In this document: piece by piece, positions 1 to 9,547 of the stretch | Position numbering within the stretch: position 1 is the stretch's first letter | Layout of the letters: every line of letters starts with the position of its first letter | Assembly (NCBI GenBank): GCA_018806915.1 | Contig: JAGKQI010000033.1 | Span: 744,001-808,000, forward strand | Direction of reading: 5' to 3' | DNA length: 64,000 bases | Origin: Phytophthora colocasiae | Lineage: Eukaryota > Oomycota > Peronosporomycetes > Peronosporales > Peronosporaceae | Made by a program: the position numbers and the translations under genes | The notes under the pieces: generated by a model | Databases searched by the model: none | The model's input: only the letters and a program-made list of their open reading frames with translations | Told to the model about the DNA's origin: nothing

Positions 1-255
1 TGCAACGCCATCCCCACTACCGTCAAGACTCTTTAACGGATACTTCTGGAAAGCTTTAAGCACCTTTTGCTGTGCCTGACCAGGTAAAAATCCCATCTTG
101 TGTCTCCCTGGGTCGCTCGAAACCACGTAAAAGTCCGTCTTCCGGTGCAAAAAATCAAAGAATGAGTCCAGCAGCGACTCAACACCTCCATGTTGCTGCG
201 CTAACTGCGTCAACAGCGCATCGAATCGCCCAGGTGCCGCACTCATCGCATCCAT
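1..255 (-). CDS. NudC-family protein, N-terminal part (cut by window start)
   Basis: The first 85 codons read on the minus strand from an ATG at 255 and run off the window edge without a stop. The translation contains RFDALLTQLAQQHGG, then LDSFFDFLHRKTDFYV, which is the conserved N-terminal NudC segment (family pattern: small domain with FFxFLxRKTDFF). NudC proteins are HSP90 co-chaperones of the dynein/LIS1 pathway and carry a CS domain further on, which would lie outside this window. The gene is divergent from PEX3, with 131 bp between the two start codons. Assignment to NudC rather than the NUDCD3 paralogue cannot be settled from the N-terminus. Confidence 0.8.
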   Translation of the reverse strand, partial: MDAMSAAPGRFDALLTQLAQQHGGVESLLDSFFDFLHRKTDFYVVSSDPGRHKMGFLPGQAQQKVLKAFQKYPLKSLDGSGDGVA

Positions 256-386
256 TATTTTATTTAATTTTTTTTCTTAAAGAAGAATCTTCAAGAAAAA
301 AAACAGATATTTTTAACCAATCACAATGCGGATTTCCATTTAGCGTCAAGTCAACATGGCCCATACTCAGATCTAGTCAATTATCA
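256..386. promoter_or_regulatory. Short shared intergenic region between NudC and PEX3
   Basis: Only 131 bp separate two divergent start codons, so both promoters must lie here or overlap the coding starts. It is AT-rich with a T-rich stretch near 257-280 and an A-rich stretch near 288-310. No specific oomycete initiator could be assigned. Calling it a bidirectional promoter is inference from position. Confidence 0.4.
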
Positions 387-1586
387 ATGTGGTCGGCGCT
401 GCAGCATGCTAAGCAGGCCGCGTGCGGCTTCGCTCGTCGGCACAAGAAGCTGCTGATCGTCACAGGCGTAGGCGCTGCGTGTGCTGGAGGCGCCTATTAC
501 GCATATCGCCGCATGTTGGGCGAGGCGGAGCGCTTCTCGCAGCAGTTTCAGGTGCAAATGGCGGAGCATCAGCGTCTGCAATTGGCTTTGGGCTCTACAG
601 CGGATGAGAGTCGCGCTACGGTTCGACGATTCCTACCTAAGCTCAAGACACGACTTTACCAGCTGTTGGACCTGGAGAGTGTCGTGCAGGAGCTTAAAAC
701 GCTGGATAAAACGCAGAAGAGCAGACGTAACGCGCTCTGGGAAGACGCTAAGCTATTGGCATTTACACGGTACTTGACGGGCCTTGTAGCCTTCGGACTG
801 TGGCATTTGCTGGTGTTTGCACAGGTTTCTATCATTGGTAAACGAGTTTTCGAGAAGAACAAGGCTGGAGAACTCTCAGAGAGACAAAAGCAGAGGGAAG
901 AGGCTGAAGAGCAGGCATACCACAGTTTCCTGTCTTCCGGACTTGAGTACTTCCTGGATGAAGCTTTGGGTAAGATCAAGAGTCACGTGGAAGCTGTTGT
1001 GAAGGAGAGTAAACAGTTGCAAGCCTGGAAAGTCAGTAGGAAGGCTGCGGTGACTGCGGACGAGCTCAATGAATTGTTGCAAGCTCTGTTCTTGGCTGTG
1101 TTACCATCTCCTGCTGCTGTAGCTGCGGCTGAGAAACAGGAGAATTCAACGGAGCTCCGGAAGTGGCGGGAATTCTTGATCTATCCGGACAAACAGAAGG
1201 GCCAAGACAAACATGTCATTAGTCTCCTTAATGACTTGTGGGATCTGCTGGAGAGCGACTTGTTCCTGCCCGCACTGCAGCACGGCTTGGGCTTCCTGTG
1301 TGGCAACGCCTTCCAGGACCTCGACGACGTTGTGTATGGAACCAGTAAGCCAATGGTGGAGAATCTTACTGCTGAGGCAAAGAAGAAACCTGCTCCACCT
1401 CTTGCCAAGCTGATCCCGTGCCTTCAAGCCGAGATGAACAAACTTTTGCTGTCCTCAGGGACGGACAGCTACGCTGCAAAGTATTCTCAGGGCGTGGGCG
1501 AGATGGAAGCGTTCCGGAACTTTTACGAAGCTATTTTCTTTGAGCAGACTGCACAGGACCCGTACATGGGCTCAGCTTTCATCTAA
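387..1586 (+). CDS. PEX3: Peroxin-3 (peroxisome membrane biogenesis)
   Basis: A 399-aa protein from ATG 387. The frame stays open upstream to position 72, but that part is low-complexity and overlaps the NudC start, so 387 is preferred. The N-terminus has a basic stretch (FARRHKK) followed by a hydrophobic segment with glycines (LLIVTGVGAACAGGAYYAY), the usual PEX3 membrane anchor. The body has the PEX3 pattern (RRFLPKLKTRLYQLLDLES, then LLVFAQVSIIGKRVFEK). PEX3 docks PEX19 to insert peroxisomal membrane proteins. Length matches the family (about 370-450 aa). No intron is needed. It is convergent with the DOT1-type gene, with 190 bp between stop codons. Confidence 0.88.
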   Translation: MWSALQHAKQAACGFARRHKKLLIVTGVGAACAGGAYYAYRRMLGEAERFSQQFQVQMAEHQRLQLALGSTADESRATVRRFLPKLKTRLYQLLDLESVVQELKTLDKTQKSRRNALWEDAKLLAFTRYLTGLVAFGLWHLLVFAQVSIIGKRVFEKNKAGELSERQKQREEAEEQAYHSFLSSGLEYFLDEALGKIKSHVEAVVKESKQLQAWKVSRKAAVTADELNELLQALFLAVLPSPAAVAAAEKQENSTELRKWREFLIYPDKQKGQDKHVISLLNDLWDLLESDLFLPALQHGLGFLCGNAFQDLDDVVYGTSKPMVENLTAEAKKKPAPPLAKLIPCLQAEMNKLLLSSGTDSYAAKYSQGVGEMEAFRNFYEAIFFEQTAQDPYMGSAFI

Positions 1587-1776
1587 AACCACGAGGAACA
1601 CAGATATGTCGCTACAACATGCAGTATAAGCAGCCAAAATACACCGCGAGCCGATATGAAGGCGAGCAAATGCATGCATGCATCCTCTATTACCTGGGCA
1701 AAATCGATTCATCACGTCCGTTTCCGTGCGCCTTGAACAAGCGGGTGGAAGGGCCCCAATGCTGAACTTGCAGTGT

Positions 1777-3312
1777 TTATCTTGCCTTTTTGACTTGGTG
1801 GGCGCCGCTGGCCAGTTCCAGCGTCAGTTGCTTTACTTTGAAGTCGACGCTTTCGTAGAAGTAGACACAGGATTTATCAGCCCAGGACACATCGATCTCT
1901 TCTTCAATCGGCGGTTGGACGTAGTCGACGCAGTAGTTGCCAGCTCTCGAGCACTTCTCATGACCGTGACGTTCACAAATTTTACGCAAAGTCATCACGC
2001 ATCGCAACTTAGGTAGAGTGTTGAAAAGCTGCAAGACCTTCAGCATCAGTTGGGGCCCGAACATCACGTTGTTGATGAAAACCACGGTGGCATCCGCCAG
2101 GCGAGCTGACTCTGGGGGGACAAACATATCACCGCGGAAAATCTCGATTTGCTTGCCATCAAGCGTGGCCAGGTTCCGCTCTTTCAGTCGATCCAGCGCC
2201 TTTTGTCCTTCCAGCACGCGATTCTGCATCAGCTCAATGCCAATCGCCCGCTTGCATGGCGTTTGGAGCGCAGCTTGTACCAAAATCTTCCCGGTGCCAC
2301 AGCCGAGGTCAAAGAATACGTCGTCGTCGTCCAGATTAAACAGCGGGAGAATCTTGTTAGCCACCGATGTCACCGATACTTCACCATACGTCATCAGACG
2401 TCGGAAATCCTCCATACTCAAGTCGTCAACCTCCTGTGACCGCTTACACGAGCTGGTTTCTGTTACAACGGTGTCCCTCGTGATACTGTACATTTCTCGA
2501 TCATCCTGCTCCTGCTCTTCGTAAAGTTCCGCAATGAGTTCCGCCACATAATCCGTTTCTGTCTGGAAAGAGTATACTGGCTCTAACGAACGTCGTGTCT
2601 TCCGATGCCGTTTCTTCTTCGGGGTCGTCTTTTTCTCGTCCTGAACGGGTGACAACACGCCGTCAAGTGTCTTCTCCTTCTTAGCAGCCTTGACTGCACT
2701 TGCTCGTTTCTGCCTCAATACTGTCGCCTTCCGCTTCTTCTCCCTCGAAGCAGCAGCTGCACGAGCTGCAGCCGTCGCCGCTGCAGCAGGACGACAATTC
2801 AGCAACGCTTGCACCTTAACTCGGTCCAAATTACGAGTTGCCTTGCGACTGGTTGCCAAGTCCTGCGAGGGGCTCAACACGTCCACTTTACGGCGTTTGC
2901 GTCTACTACGACGCAATTCCTGCGTCTCTGCGTCTTGCTTAAGCAGTTCTTGCTGTGCGACCTGGATCATGGCTGTGGTTTCCCCGTCGGAGCCGGATGA
3001 GGCTGCAGTACCAGCTTCTTCTGCTTCTTCTGCTTCTTCCAGCTTCAATACGACTAATTCAATAGCTGCAGAGGCAGCAGTCATTGCCTCATCACTTGAA
3101 GACATCGCGTCCTCCCGTTTGACAACTTCTTTGATTGGTTCCTCCGCGATCTCCTTATACGGGGACGAAGCTTCGGGCATGTCCAGGCTGGAAGAGGACG
3201 AGACGGGACTGTCACACAGACGACGGGGACTCAGCATTTGCGGACTTGAGAGCTTACGGTGCTCGACAGAGCGAGGTCCTTTGCGGTTGGCGGGGCGACG
3301 TCTTGGCGTCAT
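1777..3312 (-). CDS. DOT1-family histone H3-K79 methyltransferase
   Basis: A 511-aa protein from ATG 3312. The N-terminal ~300 residues are charged and low-complexity, with basic clusters (RRSRRKRRK, KKTTPKKKRHRKTRR) that suit nuclear import and chromatin binding. The C-terminal ~200 residues hold the catalytic fold: YGEVS, then FDLGCGTGKILVQAA (SAM motif I), IGIELMQNR, and FINNVMFGPQL, matching the DOT1 NNxxFGP motif. The family methylates nucleosomal H3 lysine 79. Oomycetes have several small DOT1-like proteins, so the substrate is inferred. The end of a piggyBac element lies only 37 bp upstream of the start codon (TTAA target at 33-36 bp). Confidence 0.82.
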   Translation of the reverse strand: MTPRRRPANRKGPRSVEHRKLSSPQMLSPRRLCDSPVSSSSSLDMPEASSPYKEIAEEPIKEVVKREDAMSSSDEAMTAASAAIELVVLKLEEAEEAEEAGTAASSGSDGETTAMIQVAQQELLKQDAETQELRRSRRKRRKVDVLSPSQDLATSRKATRNLDRVKVQALLNCRPAAAATAAARAAAASREKKRKATVLRQKRASAVKAAKKEKTLDGVLSPVQDEKKTTPKKKRHRKTRRSLEPVYSFQTETDYVAELIAELYEEQEQDDREMYSITRDTVVTETSSCKRSQEVDDLSMEDFRRLMTYGEVSVTSVANKILPLFNLDDDDVFFDLGCGTGKILVQAALQTPCKRAIGIELMQNRVLEGQKALDRLKERNLATLDGKQIEIFRGDMFVPPESARLADATVVFINNVMFGPQLMLKVLQLFNTLPKLRCVMTLRKICERHGHEKCSRAGNYCVDYVQPPIEEEIDVSWADKSCVYFYESVDFKVKQLTLELASGAHQVKKAR

Positions 3313-3349
3313 TAAGACCAGCTGTTCGTCTGACAGATTTGGAATTTAA

Positions 3350-3364
3350 CCCCTCGAGTACGGA
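3350..3364 (+). repeat. piggyBac left terminal inverted repeat
   Basis: 15-bp arm CCCCTCGAGTACGGA directly after TTAA at 3346-3349; perfect complement of 7347-7361. Confidence 0.95.
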
Positions 3365-3825
3365 AAAAAAAATGTGTTTTATATGCAGTATTCAGCATAA
3401 TTAGTCTTGGCATTTGTATGTTACGGGGTAGGGCGGACCTGGGTGATAGGTAGGCTAAGGACACAAACGTGCTAAAGGTGCATGTAAACTGAATATGAAT
3501 TCACCATGACACGGTGTTGAACTGCATTATTCACCATAATGAAGATAGAGACTGGACACGTTTCCCGCCAACTTGAACAGAAACGAATGCGTTCGTTTGG
3601 CCAGTTTCAAAAATTTTGAATTTGATACTTCCAATACAAACTCTTATATAGAAAGGAGGTGTGTCATCCCTATGATTTGTTGCAATCAAAAGAAAGTGTT
3701 TGGCGTTTGATGTGTGATGATCAGACTTGGGATGTGCTGATGATGTGCTGCTAGACAGCACGCAATGTAATCATGTAGAGACCGAATAATACAGGTTATA
3801 TGCAGGTCATTATTCAGCTTATCAC

Positions 3826-6800
3826 CTACGGACTTGTTCTGCGCCTTTTGTTTGAAGCCGGAGTGCTCGGCGTGCCCGGAGACGATGGTGTTCCTGGCGT
3901 TGCACGTATGGCCTTGCGTCGCACTCGAATACTCCTACCGCTTTGAACGGGGATAAGCTTTCCATCGGCCCACTCCTTGTGCCAGATATCCCAGCACGTC
4001 ATTGCCACTCCACGCACTTTGCGACGCGCTCGCATACAAAGGAAAATAGGGCCTGTAGTGTTGCACTCACTGCAGAAAAATGAAGTTGTCGACGCACGCT
4101 GCACTCCTGCGCGCAACACAGAGCACACCTTGCATGTCCTTTGTCGACGTTTTGCCTGAGTATCCGCATTTCGCCACTCATCAACTTGGCGAGCCGTGTG
4201 ACCTGTTGTTTGGCTTCTCCCAGTCGAAATTGGCTCGTATGAAGCGGTTTCAGGTGGCCGCTGAGTACCGAATGTGTTAGCTTCGTACATGTCCGCCTGC
4301 ACCAGGCTGCAAAGCTGCATATGCAGCTTCTTCAAGTACTTGACGTGGCTCAATGGGCTGGAGGTCTTGTTCTTGTGAAAAGCCTTGTGAACGATGTAAC
4401 TGTTCACAATGGCCACATCAATTAGCCCGAGCACAAGCGACTTGTAGTATTTTTTGAATCGCAGGGCTCGCTGGAGCGAGTAGCGCTGTAGACGCAGCTG
4501 GTCGTGGACGTCCACGCCTCCCATGAAGGCGTGGTAATCCTTCACGACACGGGGGCACGCCACTTCCACCTGGGTTGCATTATCCTGCCGAACAACGCGG
4601 TCCATTTCAAGACTTCCACCAGTGCACAGGAAGTGAACGGGACGTGAGTCCCACCAGCTAATTGCCGCCATACTGGGGACGTGCTTCGACTTAGACACTT
4701 TGAAGGATCCGCGTGCAATCTCTGCAGGACGAGTTTTCTTCTTCTCGATCACAGACTTGCTGTAGCCTAGCCGGTTTGTCATGATAGTCCCAACGCAGTA
4801 AAAACCCATGACCAGCAACTGTATAGCTAGCGCAACGGATGTATAAAATCGGTCTATTACGACCAGCCGCATACCTTCTTTCTTCGACTCACGACCAAAA
4901 CCTCCAGTAGGTTTCGAACCACTGCTGCCGGCCCAGACTTCATGTCAGTGTTGTGCGCATCGCTTGAGTGTTCCTTCTTCCCGCAGTAGACCTCAAACCT
5001 GTTCATATTCAGTTTAAAATTCTTCAGTCAGTGATCGAAAGCTGCATAATGCACTGTAGTGAAAAGAAACTTGCAAAAAAAAACTTACCGGATGCAGTAC
5101 GCAGTGACTGCACTACAAAGCATAAAGAGCTTTGTGCCCCACTTGTGCGGCTTGTCTTTTAGGTACACACGCATCTTGTTGAACGATGATCGACTTGGCA
5201 GAATAGCCTCATCAAAAGCCAAGTGAGCAGGAGCGACATAGCCTCGTACGAACGTCCGTTGGAGAACTTCTACCACTTTTCTGATTTTCCAGGCTCTGTC
5301 GGTATGTGATCTGGGGTCTGCGTTCGAATTGAAGTGCAGATTGCGCGAAATTTCCAGAAAGCGGTCACGCGCTAGCACCGATCCGAAGCAGCCTCGAGAA
5401 ATCGCTCCTTCATCAGTAGTCTTCCAGTGGTTTGTCAATTTTTCGCGGTTGGGAGCTATAGCTCGAGCGATCAATAGGCCAATAAACCGCCCGAGTTCAT
5501 GAGGCAATATAGGCTTCATTCCTTCCAGTTCGTGTTCAATATCCCGTCTTGTCTTTTTGGGAAGCTTGTCATTGAATCTTCGTTTAGCTCGATACCGTCT
5601 GAAGGCGGCATCCACTCGCAATGGCAACTTCTCACGGTGATATTCATTTGAGCAGGCAGCAATATGCTGCCACAGAACTACCGGCATGAAGTAAAAATAG
5701 CGCAACCGGCGAGTCTCCTCGACGCAACACTTCCGCACTTGGACCTGAGTAACCTTGTCTCAACCCCGGGTAGCTTCTAGTGTCATTAACCGGCTCATAT
5801 GGGCTCATAAGATATTCGTGGATGTCGGGCTGGACAATATCTTCCCAACCAACCGTACCCATCTCGCGCAACACGGTATCCTTCAGGTTTCCAGCCAACA
5901 CCTCGTCTTCTCCACCAAATTTGGACAGGAAATCCTTAGCGAAAAACATTTCATCTGCAATCTGCTGTTCTGTTGCTTCAAGATCATCCGACACATCGTC
6001 CGGAACACAGAATGCTTCTGGGCCTTCATCCGAGCCGTATTCTCCAATTTCAATGTCATCCTTCTCTGCTTCATCGCCCGATTCCATTGCCCCAAATTGT
6101 GACCCGACATCTCCGTCAAGAACTGCATTCAGCACGTCGCTGCTGTCTGCCAGGAGCTCACTCCCAAATGAGATGGTTTGATCACCATCTTTATCGGAAT
6201 CGTCTGTCATGACACCACATCACATGCAACACAATAGTCAGTATAAAATTCAGTCCAACATGCAGCATTGCATTCAGCATAGCAGACAGCATACAATTCA
6301 GTATTACATGCAGCTTATTATACAGCTTACCATTCTCGAATTCGCTTGCAGATGCTGCACTATCGTTTGGAGGTATGACGGTGTCCATGGAAGCCGAATC
6401 GTCGAATTCCGACCCCGTATCCACGTCTTGGACATGAGGTGATGTCGCCACCAGAGACCGTGGTGGTGTGCTCGCAACAGGACTTTGGATCAAGGAACGA
6501 CGGGTACGTCGCTTTCCCTGTGCCCGACGTGGCGGTGTCGTGACAGGTGGCGTCGCGTCTGTTGCCGCTTGTGACTGGTTCGTAGTCACGGGAGAAAATG
6601 CCGCTTGAACTGGAGGCGTAACGGTAGGAGCTGCTGCGTCACCATGTTCTGCTGAAGGAGCTGCAGGCGCTATTTGACCGTGGAGAGGAACACCAGCTTC
6701 CTTGCGCAGCACTGGTACCAATACCACGATAGGTTAGAAAATATGTATATACCGCTTTGATTTTAACATACCTAGAGCGTAATACTCCAACACAACCCTC

Positions 6801-7120
6801 TCACCGCGGACGTAGTCAACGCCTTCCGTCCCCGTTATTTTGCGGCCAGGACGGATGTAGAAGTAGCGATCGTCTAGGCTGCGGCGTGGTGGCGGCTTAC
6901 GCGTCCACCCTTTCTCCTTGAGCTCTTTCCAGACGGACTTGAAGGAGAGGTCTTTCCCGGTCACCTCGCTGTCCAGCACTACCATACTCTCTATACCCCA
7001 CTTGATCTCTGGCCGCGTAAATTCTCGAATGAGGGAGTTTTTGTGAAAGCGGCAGCTTGCCAGCCACACGTTGGGCCCGTTGGACCACACGTCTCGCGGT
7101 GTCTCTAAAACATAATGCAA
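3826..7120 (-). pseudogene. piggyBac transposase, four exons, two frameshifts
   Basis: Exons read 7120-6772, 6711-6331, 6203-5089 and 4998-3826, joined by GT-AG introns (60, 127 and 89 nt); the first ATG at 7120 may not be the true start. The DDE catalytic core is recognisable: AFDEA (first Asp), VVIDRFYTS (second Asp), AFMGGVDVHDQ (third Asp pair), and then a C-terminal Cys-rich binding domain (CKVC ... CSEC ... CMRARRK). Two one-base shifts break it: an A5 run at 5693-5697 (T5 on the coding strand) and a site near 4895-4915 before the second catalytic Asp. Without these shifts the frames would join smoothly. Either the copy is dead or these are assembly indels. Confidence 0.85.
6227..6334 (-). 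repeat. 12-bp tandem repeat forming most of a transposase intron
   Basis: CAG recurs at 6239, 6251, 6263, 6275, 6287, 6299, 6311 and 6323, exactly every 12 bp, with units such as CAGCATTGCATT, CAGCATACAATT and CAGTATTACATG; a degenerate unit precedes at 6227. The intron spans 6330-6204, and its donor GTAAGC lies in the last repeat unit. No stop interrupts the minus-strand frame across the array. Confidence 0.9.
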
Positions 7121-7292
7121 ATCAGTTGCAGTTTCGCAGAACTCGTTGAGAATTTATATTTCAAAATTCTAAAAACCCTGGTCGATGCACACTTCAACAG
7201 AGGTACAGAAACTAAACAAGTGCTTGACTTGGTGTTTGTATGCCACTGTGGCGGGGGAAAGGACACCAATACAAACTTTAAGTCTAAATTTG

Positions 7293-7318
7293 CTTAAACT
7301 GAATATATTCAGTTTAAG
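7293..7318. repeat. Perfect 26-bp palindrome near the piggyBac right end
   Basis: CTTAAACTGAATA reads into its own complement with no spacer. The half-site TAAACTGAATAT recurs near 3485 and, inverted, near 5010-5025 inside the element. A transposase-binding role is inferred from its subterminal position only. Confidence 0.85.
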
Positions 7319-7346
7319 TGGATAGGCTATGCTGCATTATGCAGCA

Positions 7347-7361
7347 TCCGTACTCGAGGGG
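7347..7361 (-). repeat. piggyBac right terminal inverted repeat
   Basis: 15-bp arm, perfect complement of 3350-3364, followed directly by TTAA at 7362-7365. Just inside it lies a hairpin-forming ATGCTGCA-TTA-TGCAGCAT. Confidence 0.95.
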
Positions 7362-7574
7362 TTAAACTTGGTTTGAAGACATGGATACATTTGTGAAAGA
7401 AATGGCTACATTTCATAAAGTGAAGGGAATGCCATACGACAAAAAGAAATAGGATTGCGACGCGAGAACAGCAATAGCTGGCTCAAGGTAGACTAGCTAG
7501 CTCACCATCATACTTAAACGCGGACATTTCTCGCCGACTGCCTCGCGGGAGTTAAAAAGCGGAAGTGTAGACTT

Positions 7575-9332
7575 CTACAGAGCGCTGGCAGTGCGCACAC
7601 GCGGCTGCCAGTGGTACTCACCCTGGTGGTATTGGAAGCCGACTCTGTTCACCAGGTCGTCGCTCTCCTTGGGGCCGCGCGAGCCGAAAGCGTACGGCAG
7701 CGGCTTCACCTTCTCTGTCTCGATCTGGTTCAGCAGCGGCGTGAAGATCTTCCAGGCAGCACGCAGCTCATCGTCACGCACGAACGCAGCCTGCTTGCCA
7801 CGCAGGACGTCAAGAATCAGACGTGTGTAGGCGTCCGGGACTTCAGCACCCTCGTAACGCTCGGCGTACGACAGATCGAGCTCGCTCGAGATCGCCTGGG
7901 TCTGCAGACCGGGGCTCTTCACGTTCATCTTCATGTACACAGCCTCCTCCGGCTGCAGACGCAGAACCAGCTCCTGCACGGGGATCTTGACGCCCGGGAA
8001 CATGTGCGCCGCTCCGGGAGGCGGGCGGAACTGGACACGGATCTCACCCTTGCGTTCGTTCAAGGCCTTTCCAGCCTTCATGATGAACGGGACGCCAGAC
8101 CAACGCTGGTTGTTCACGTACATGATAGCAGTTGCGAACGTAGGAGTGACTGAACCCTTAGGAACAGTAGGATCCTCGAGGTATCCAGGCTCGTTGCGCG
8201 ACTTGTCACCCTGGTACTGGCCCAGCACAGTGTTTTCAAGCTTGATGGGCTCAATGCAGTTGAGCACCTTGACCTTCTCATCACGGATGTAGTTGGAGTA
8301 GTCCTTGCCTGCAGCGAGCACGGGTGGTTCCATGGCCACAAGAGACAGCACCTGCAGCAGATGGTTCTGCATGACGTCACGAATGATTCCGAACGAGTCA
8401 AAGTAGCCGCCACGACCTTGAGTGCCAATGTCCTCCTTGAAGGTAATGGTTACACTGGAGACGTAGTTGCGGTTCCAGATAGGCTCAAAAATAGCGTTGC
8501 CGAAGCGCAACACTAGGAGGTTCTGCACCATTTCCTTGCCGAGGTAGTGATCGATGCGGTAGATCTCGTCCTCACCGTAGAGAGCTCCCATGTCCTCCGA
8601 CAGCTTGTCAAAGGAGTCGAGATCGTGGCCGAAAGGCTTCTCAACAATGAGGCGGTTCCATCCACGCGTCGTAAGTGCCGCCTTCTTGATGCTCGTTCCG
8701 ATGGGCACGAAGACCGTGGGCGGGATGGCAAAATAGAAGAGGCGGTTAGCTACAGGCGAGCCCTGAGCCTCCTCGAGCGCTTCCATCTCCTTACTGACCT
8801 TGCCCACGTCCTCAGCCGAGTCGTAGTTACCACTGCGGTAGATGCACTTGGCCAAAAAAGCCTCCTTGCGGGCTTCAGCATCAGGTGTCTTGGGCTTGAT
8901 AAAAGGCGCGATCTGCGCGCGGAAGTCCACGTCGTTCTTGGGGCTACGTGCGTAGCCCACAATAACCACATGCTCAGGCAGGTAGCCCATAGTGTAGAGT
9001 GCGAAGAGCGACGGATACGTTTTCTTCTTGGCCAGATCGCCCGAGGCGCCGATGACGAAGATGGTGAGCGCCGTGTCGAGGTACTCGCACGCGTTGTGCT
9101 CGTCCACAGGGGGGAGGGAGCTGGCGCTGTTGCTGTTCGAGAGGCTCATGGTTTCGTAGTGCTGGTTGTCGTGTTCTTTGCCTTGGATCTTGCTGTGTCG
9201 CCCCAGGGAAAATCTCCGTTTGAGGTGTGAGAGCATTGCCGAAACTCGGAGACTGTCCGGCCCCAAGCAGCAGTGGTTGGGCTCGACGTCATCCCTCAAG
9301 CTTATCAGTGTTTGCATCAACAAGATGACCAT
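7575..9332 (-). CDS. G6PD: Glucose-6-phosphate 1-dehydrogenase
   Basis: An intronless 585-aa protein that oxidises glucose-6-phosphate to 6-phosphogluconolactone and makes NADPH, the entry step of the pentose phosphate pathway. The nucleotide-binding motif is FVIGASGDLAKKKTYPSLF, and the active-site signature is YRIDHYLGKEMVQNL with its catalytic His region. The substrate loop IVEKPFGHDLDS is present and the family core continues to the C-terminus. The ATG at 9332 adds about 60 residues before the conserved core; ATGs at 9236 and 9149 are alternatives, and the extension may be a targeting peptide or 5' UTR. The flanking 7.4-7.5 kb is piggyBac border DNA. Confidence 0.95.
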   Translation of the reverse strand: MVILLMQTLISLRDDVEPNHCCLGPDSLRVSAMLSHLKRRFSLGRHSKIQGKEHDNQHYETMSLSNSNSASSLPPVDEHNACEYLDTALTIFVIGASGDLAKKKTYPSLFALYTMGYLPEHVVIVGYARSPKNDVDFRAQIAPFIKPKTPDAEARKEAFLAKCIYRSGNYDSAEDVGKVSKEMEALEEAQGSPVANRLFYFAIPPTVFVPIGTSIKKAALTTRGWNRLIVEKPFGHDLDSFDKLSEDMGALYGEDEIYRIDHYLGKEMVQNLLVLRFGNAIFEPIWNRNYVSSVTITFKEDIGTQGRGGYFDSFGIIRDVMQNHLLQVLSLVAMEPPVLAAGKDYSNYIRDEKVKVLNCIEPIKLENTVLGQYQGDKSRNEPGYLEDPTVPKGSVTPTFATAIMYVNNQRWSGVPFIMKAGKALNERKGEIRVQFRPPPGAAHMFPGVKIPVQELVLRLQPEEAVYMKMNVKSPGLQTQAISSELDLSYAERYEGAEVPDAYTRLILDVLRGKQAAFVRDDELRAAWKIFTPLLNQIETEKVKPLPYAFGSRGPKESDDLVNRVGFQYHQGEYHWQPRVRTASAL

Positions 9333-9547
9333 GTTAAAGTCCGAATTAGTTTAAAATGTAGCGGATAAAGCTTATTTGCTAGCTTTTAAAGGGCGGATTA
9401 TGCGCCACACCATATTTGTGTGCGACACACCGTCGTTTCCATTGGTTAAAAACGAGAAACACGCGCTGATTGGCTGCTGGCCGAGTTCAACGTGCTTACA
9501 AAAATGACGGGGAATCTTTTGGGAAACGCAACTGGTGAATACAGATA

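Larger units (their letters stand above)
3350..7361 (-). mobile_element. Complete piggyBac-type DNA transposon (about 4.0 kb)
   Basis: The ends are perfect 15-bp inverted repeats, CCCCTCGAGTACGGA at 3350-3364 and its complement at 7347-7361. Both sides carry the TTAA target duplication (3346-3349 and 7362-7365) that is diagnostic of piggyBac. Inside is one transposase gene on the minus strand. Subterminal DNA holds palindromes and repeats of a TAAACTGAATAT-like motif (near 3485, 5015 and 7293-7318) that may bind transposase. The element sits between the DOT1-type gene and G6PD, both on the minus strand. The transposase is frameshifted, so the copy is probably non-autonomous though structurally mobile. 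Confidence 0.93.

Noticed and set aside
72..386. N-terminal extension of PEX3 from position 72
   Set aside because: Starts at GTG, overlaps the NudC coding region on the other strand and lacks PEX3 similarity; ATG 387 gives a family-sized protein.
2690..3349. 219-codon plus-strand ORF opposite DOT1
   Set aside because: Arises from the low-complexity Ala/Ser/Lys-rich region of the DOT1-type gene; no domain.
4905..4925. tRNA B-box-like GGTTCGAA
   Set aside because: Lies in transposase coding DNA, with no A-box or acceptor stem around it.
8547..9230. 227-codon ORF antisense to G6PD
   Set aside because: Shadow of a codon-biased gene, without its own features.
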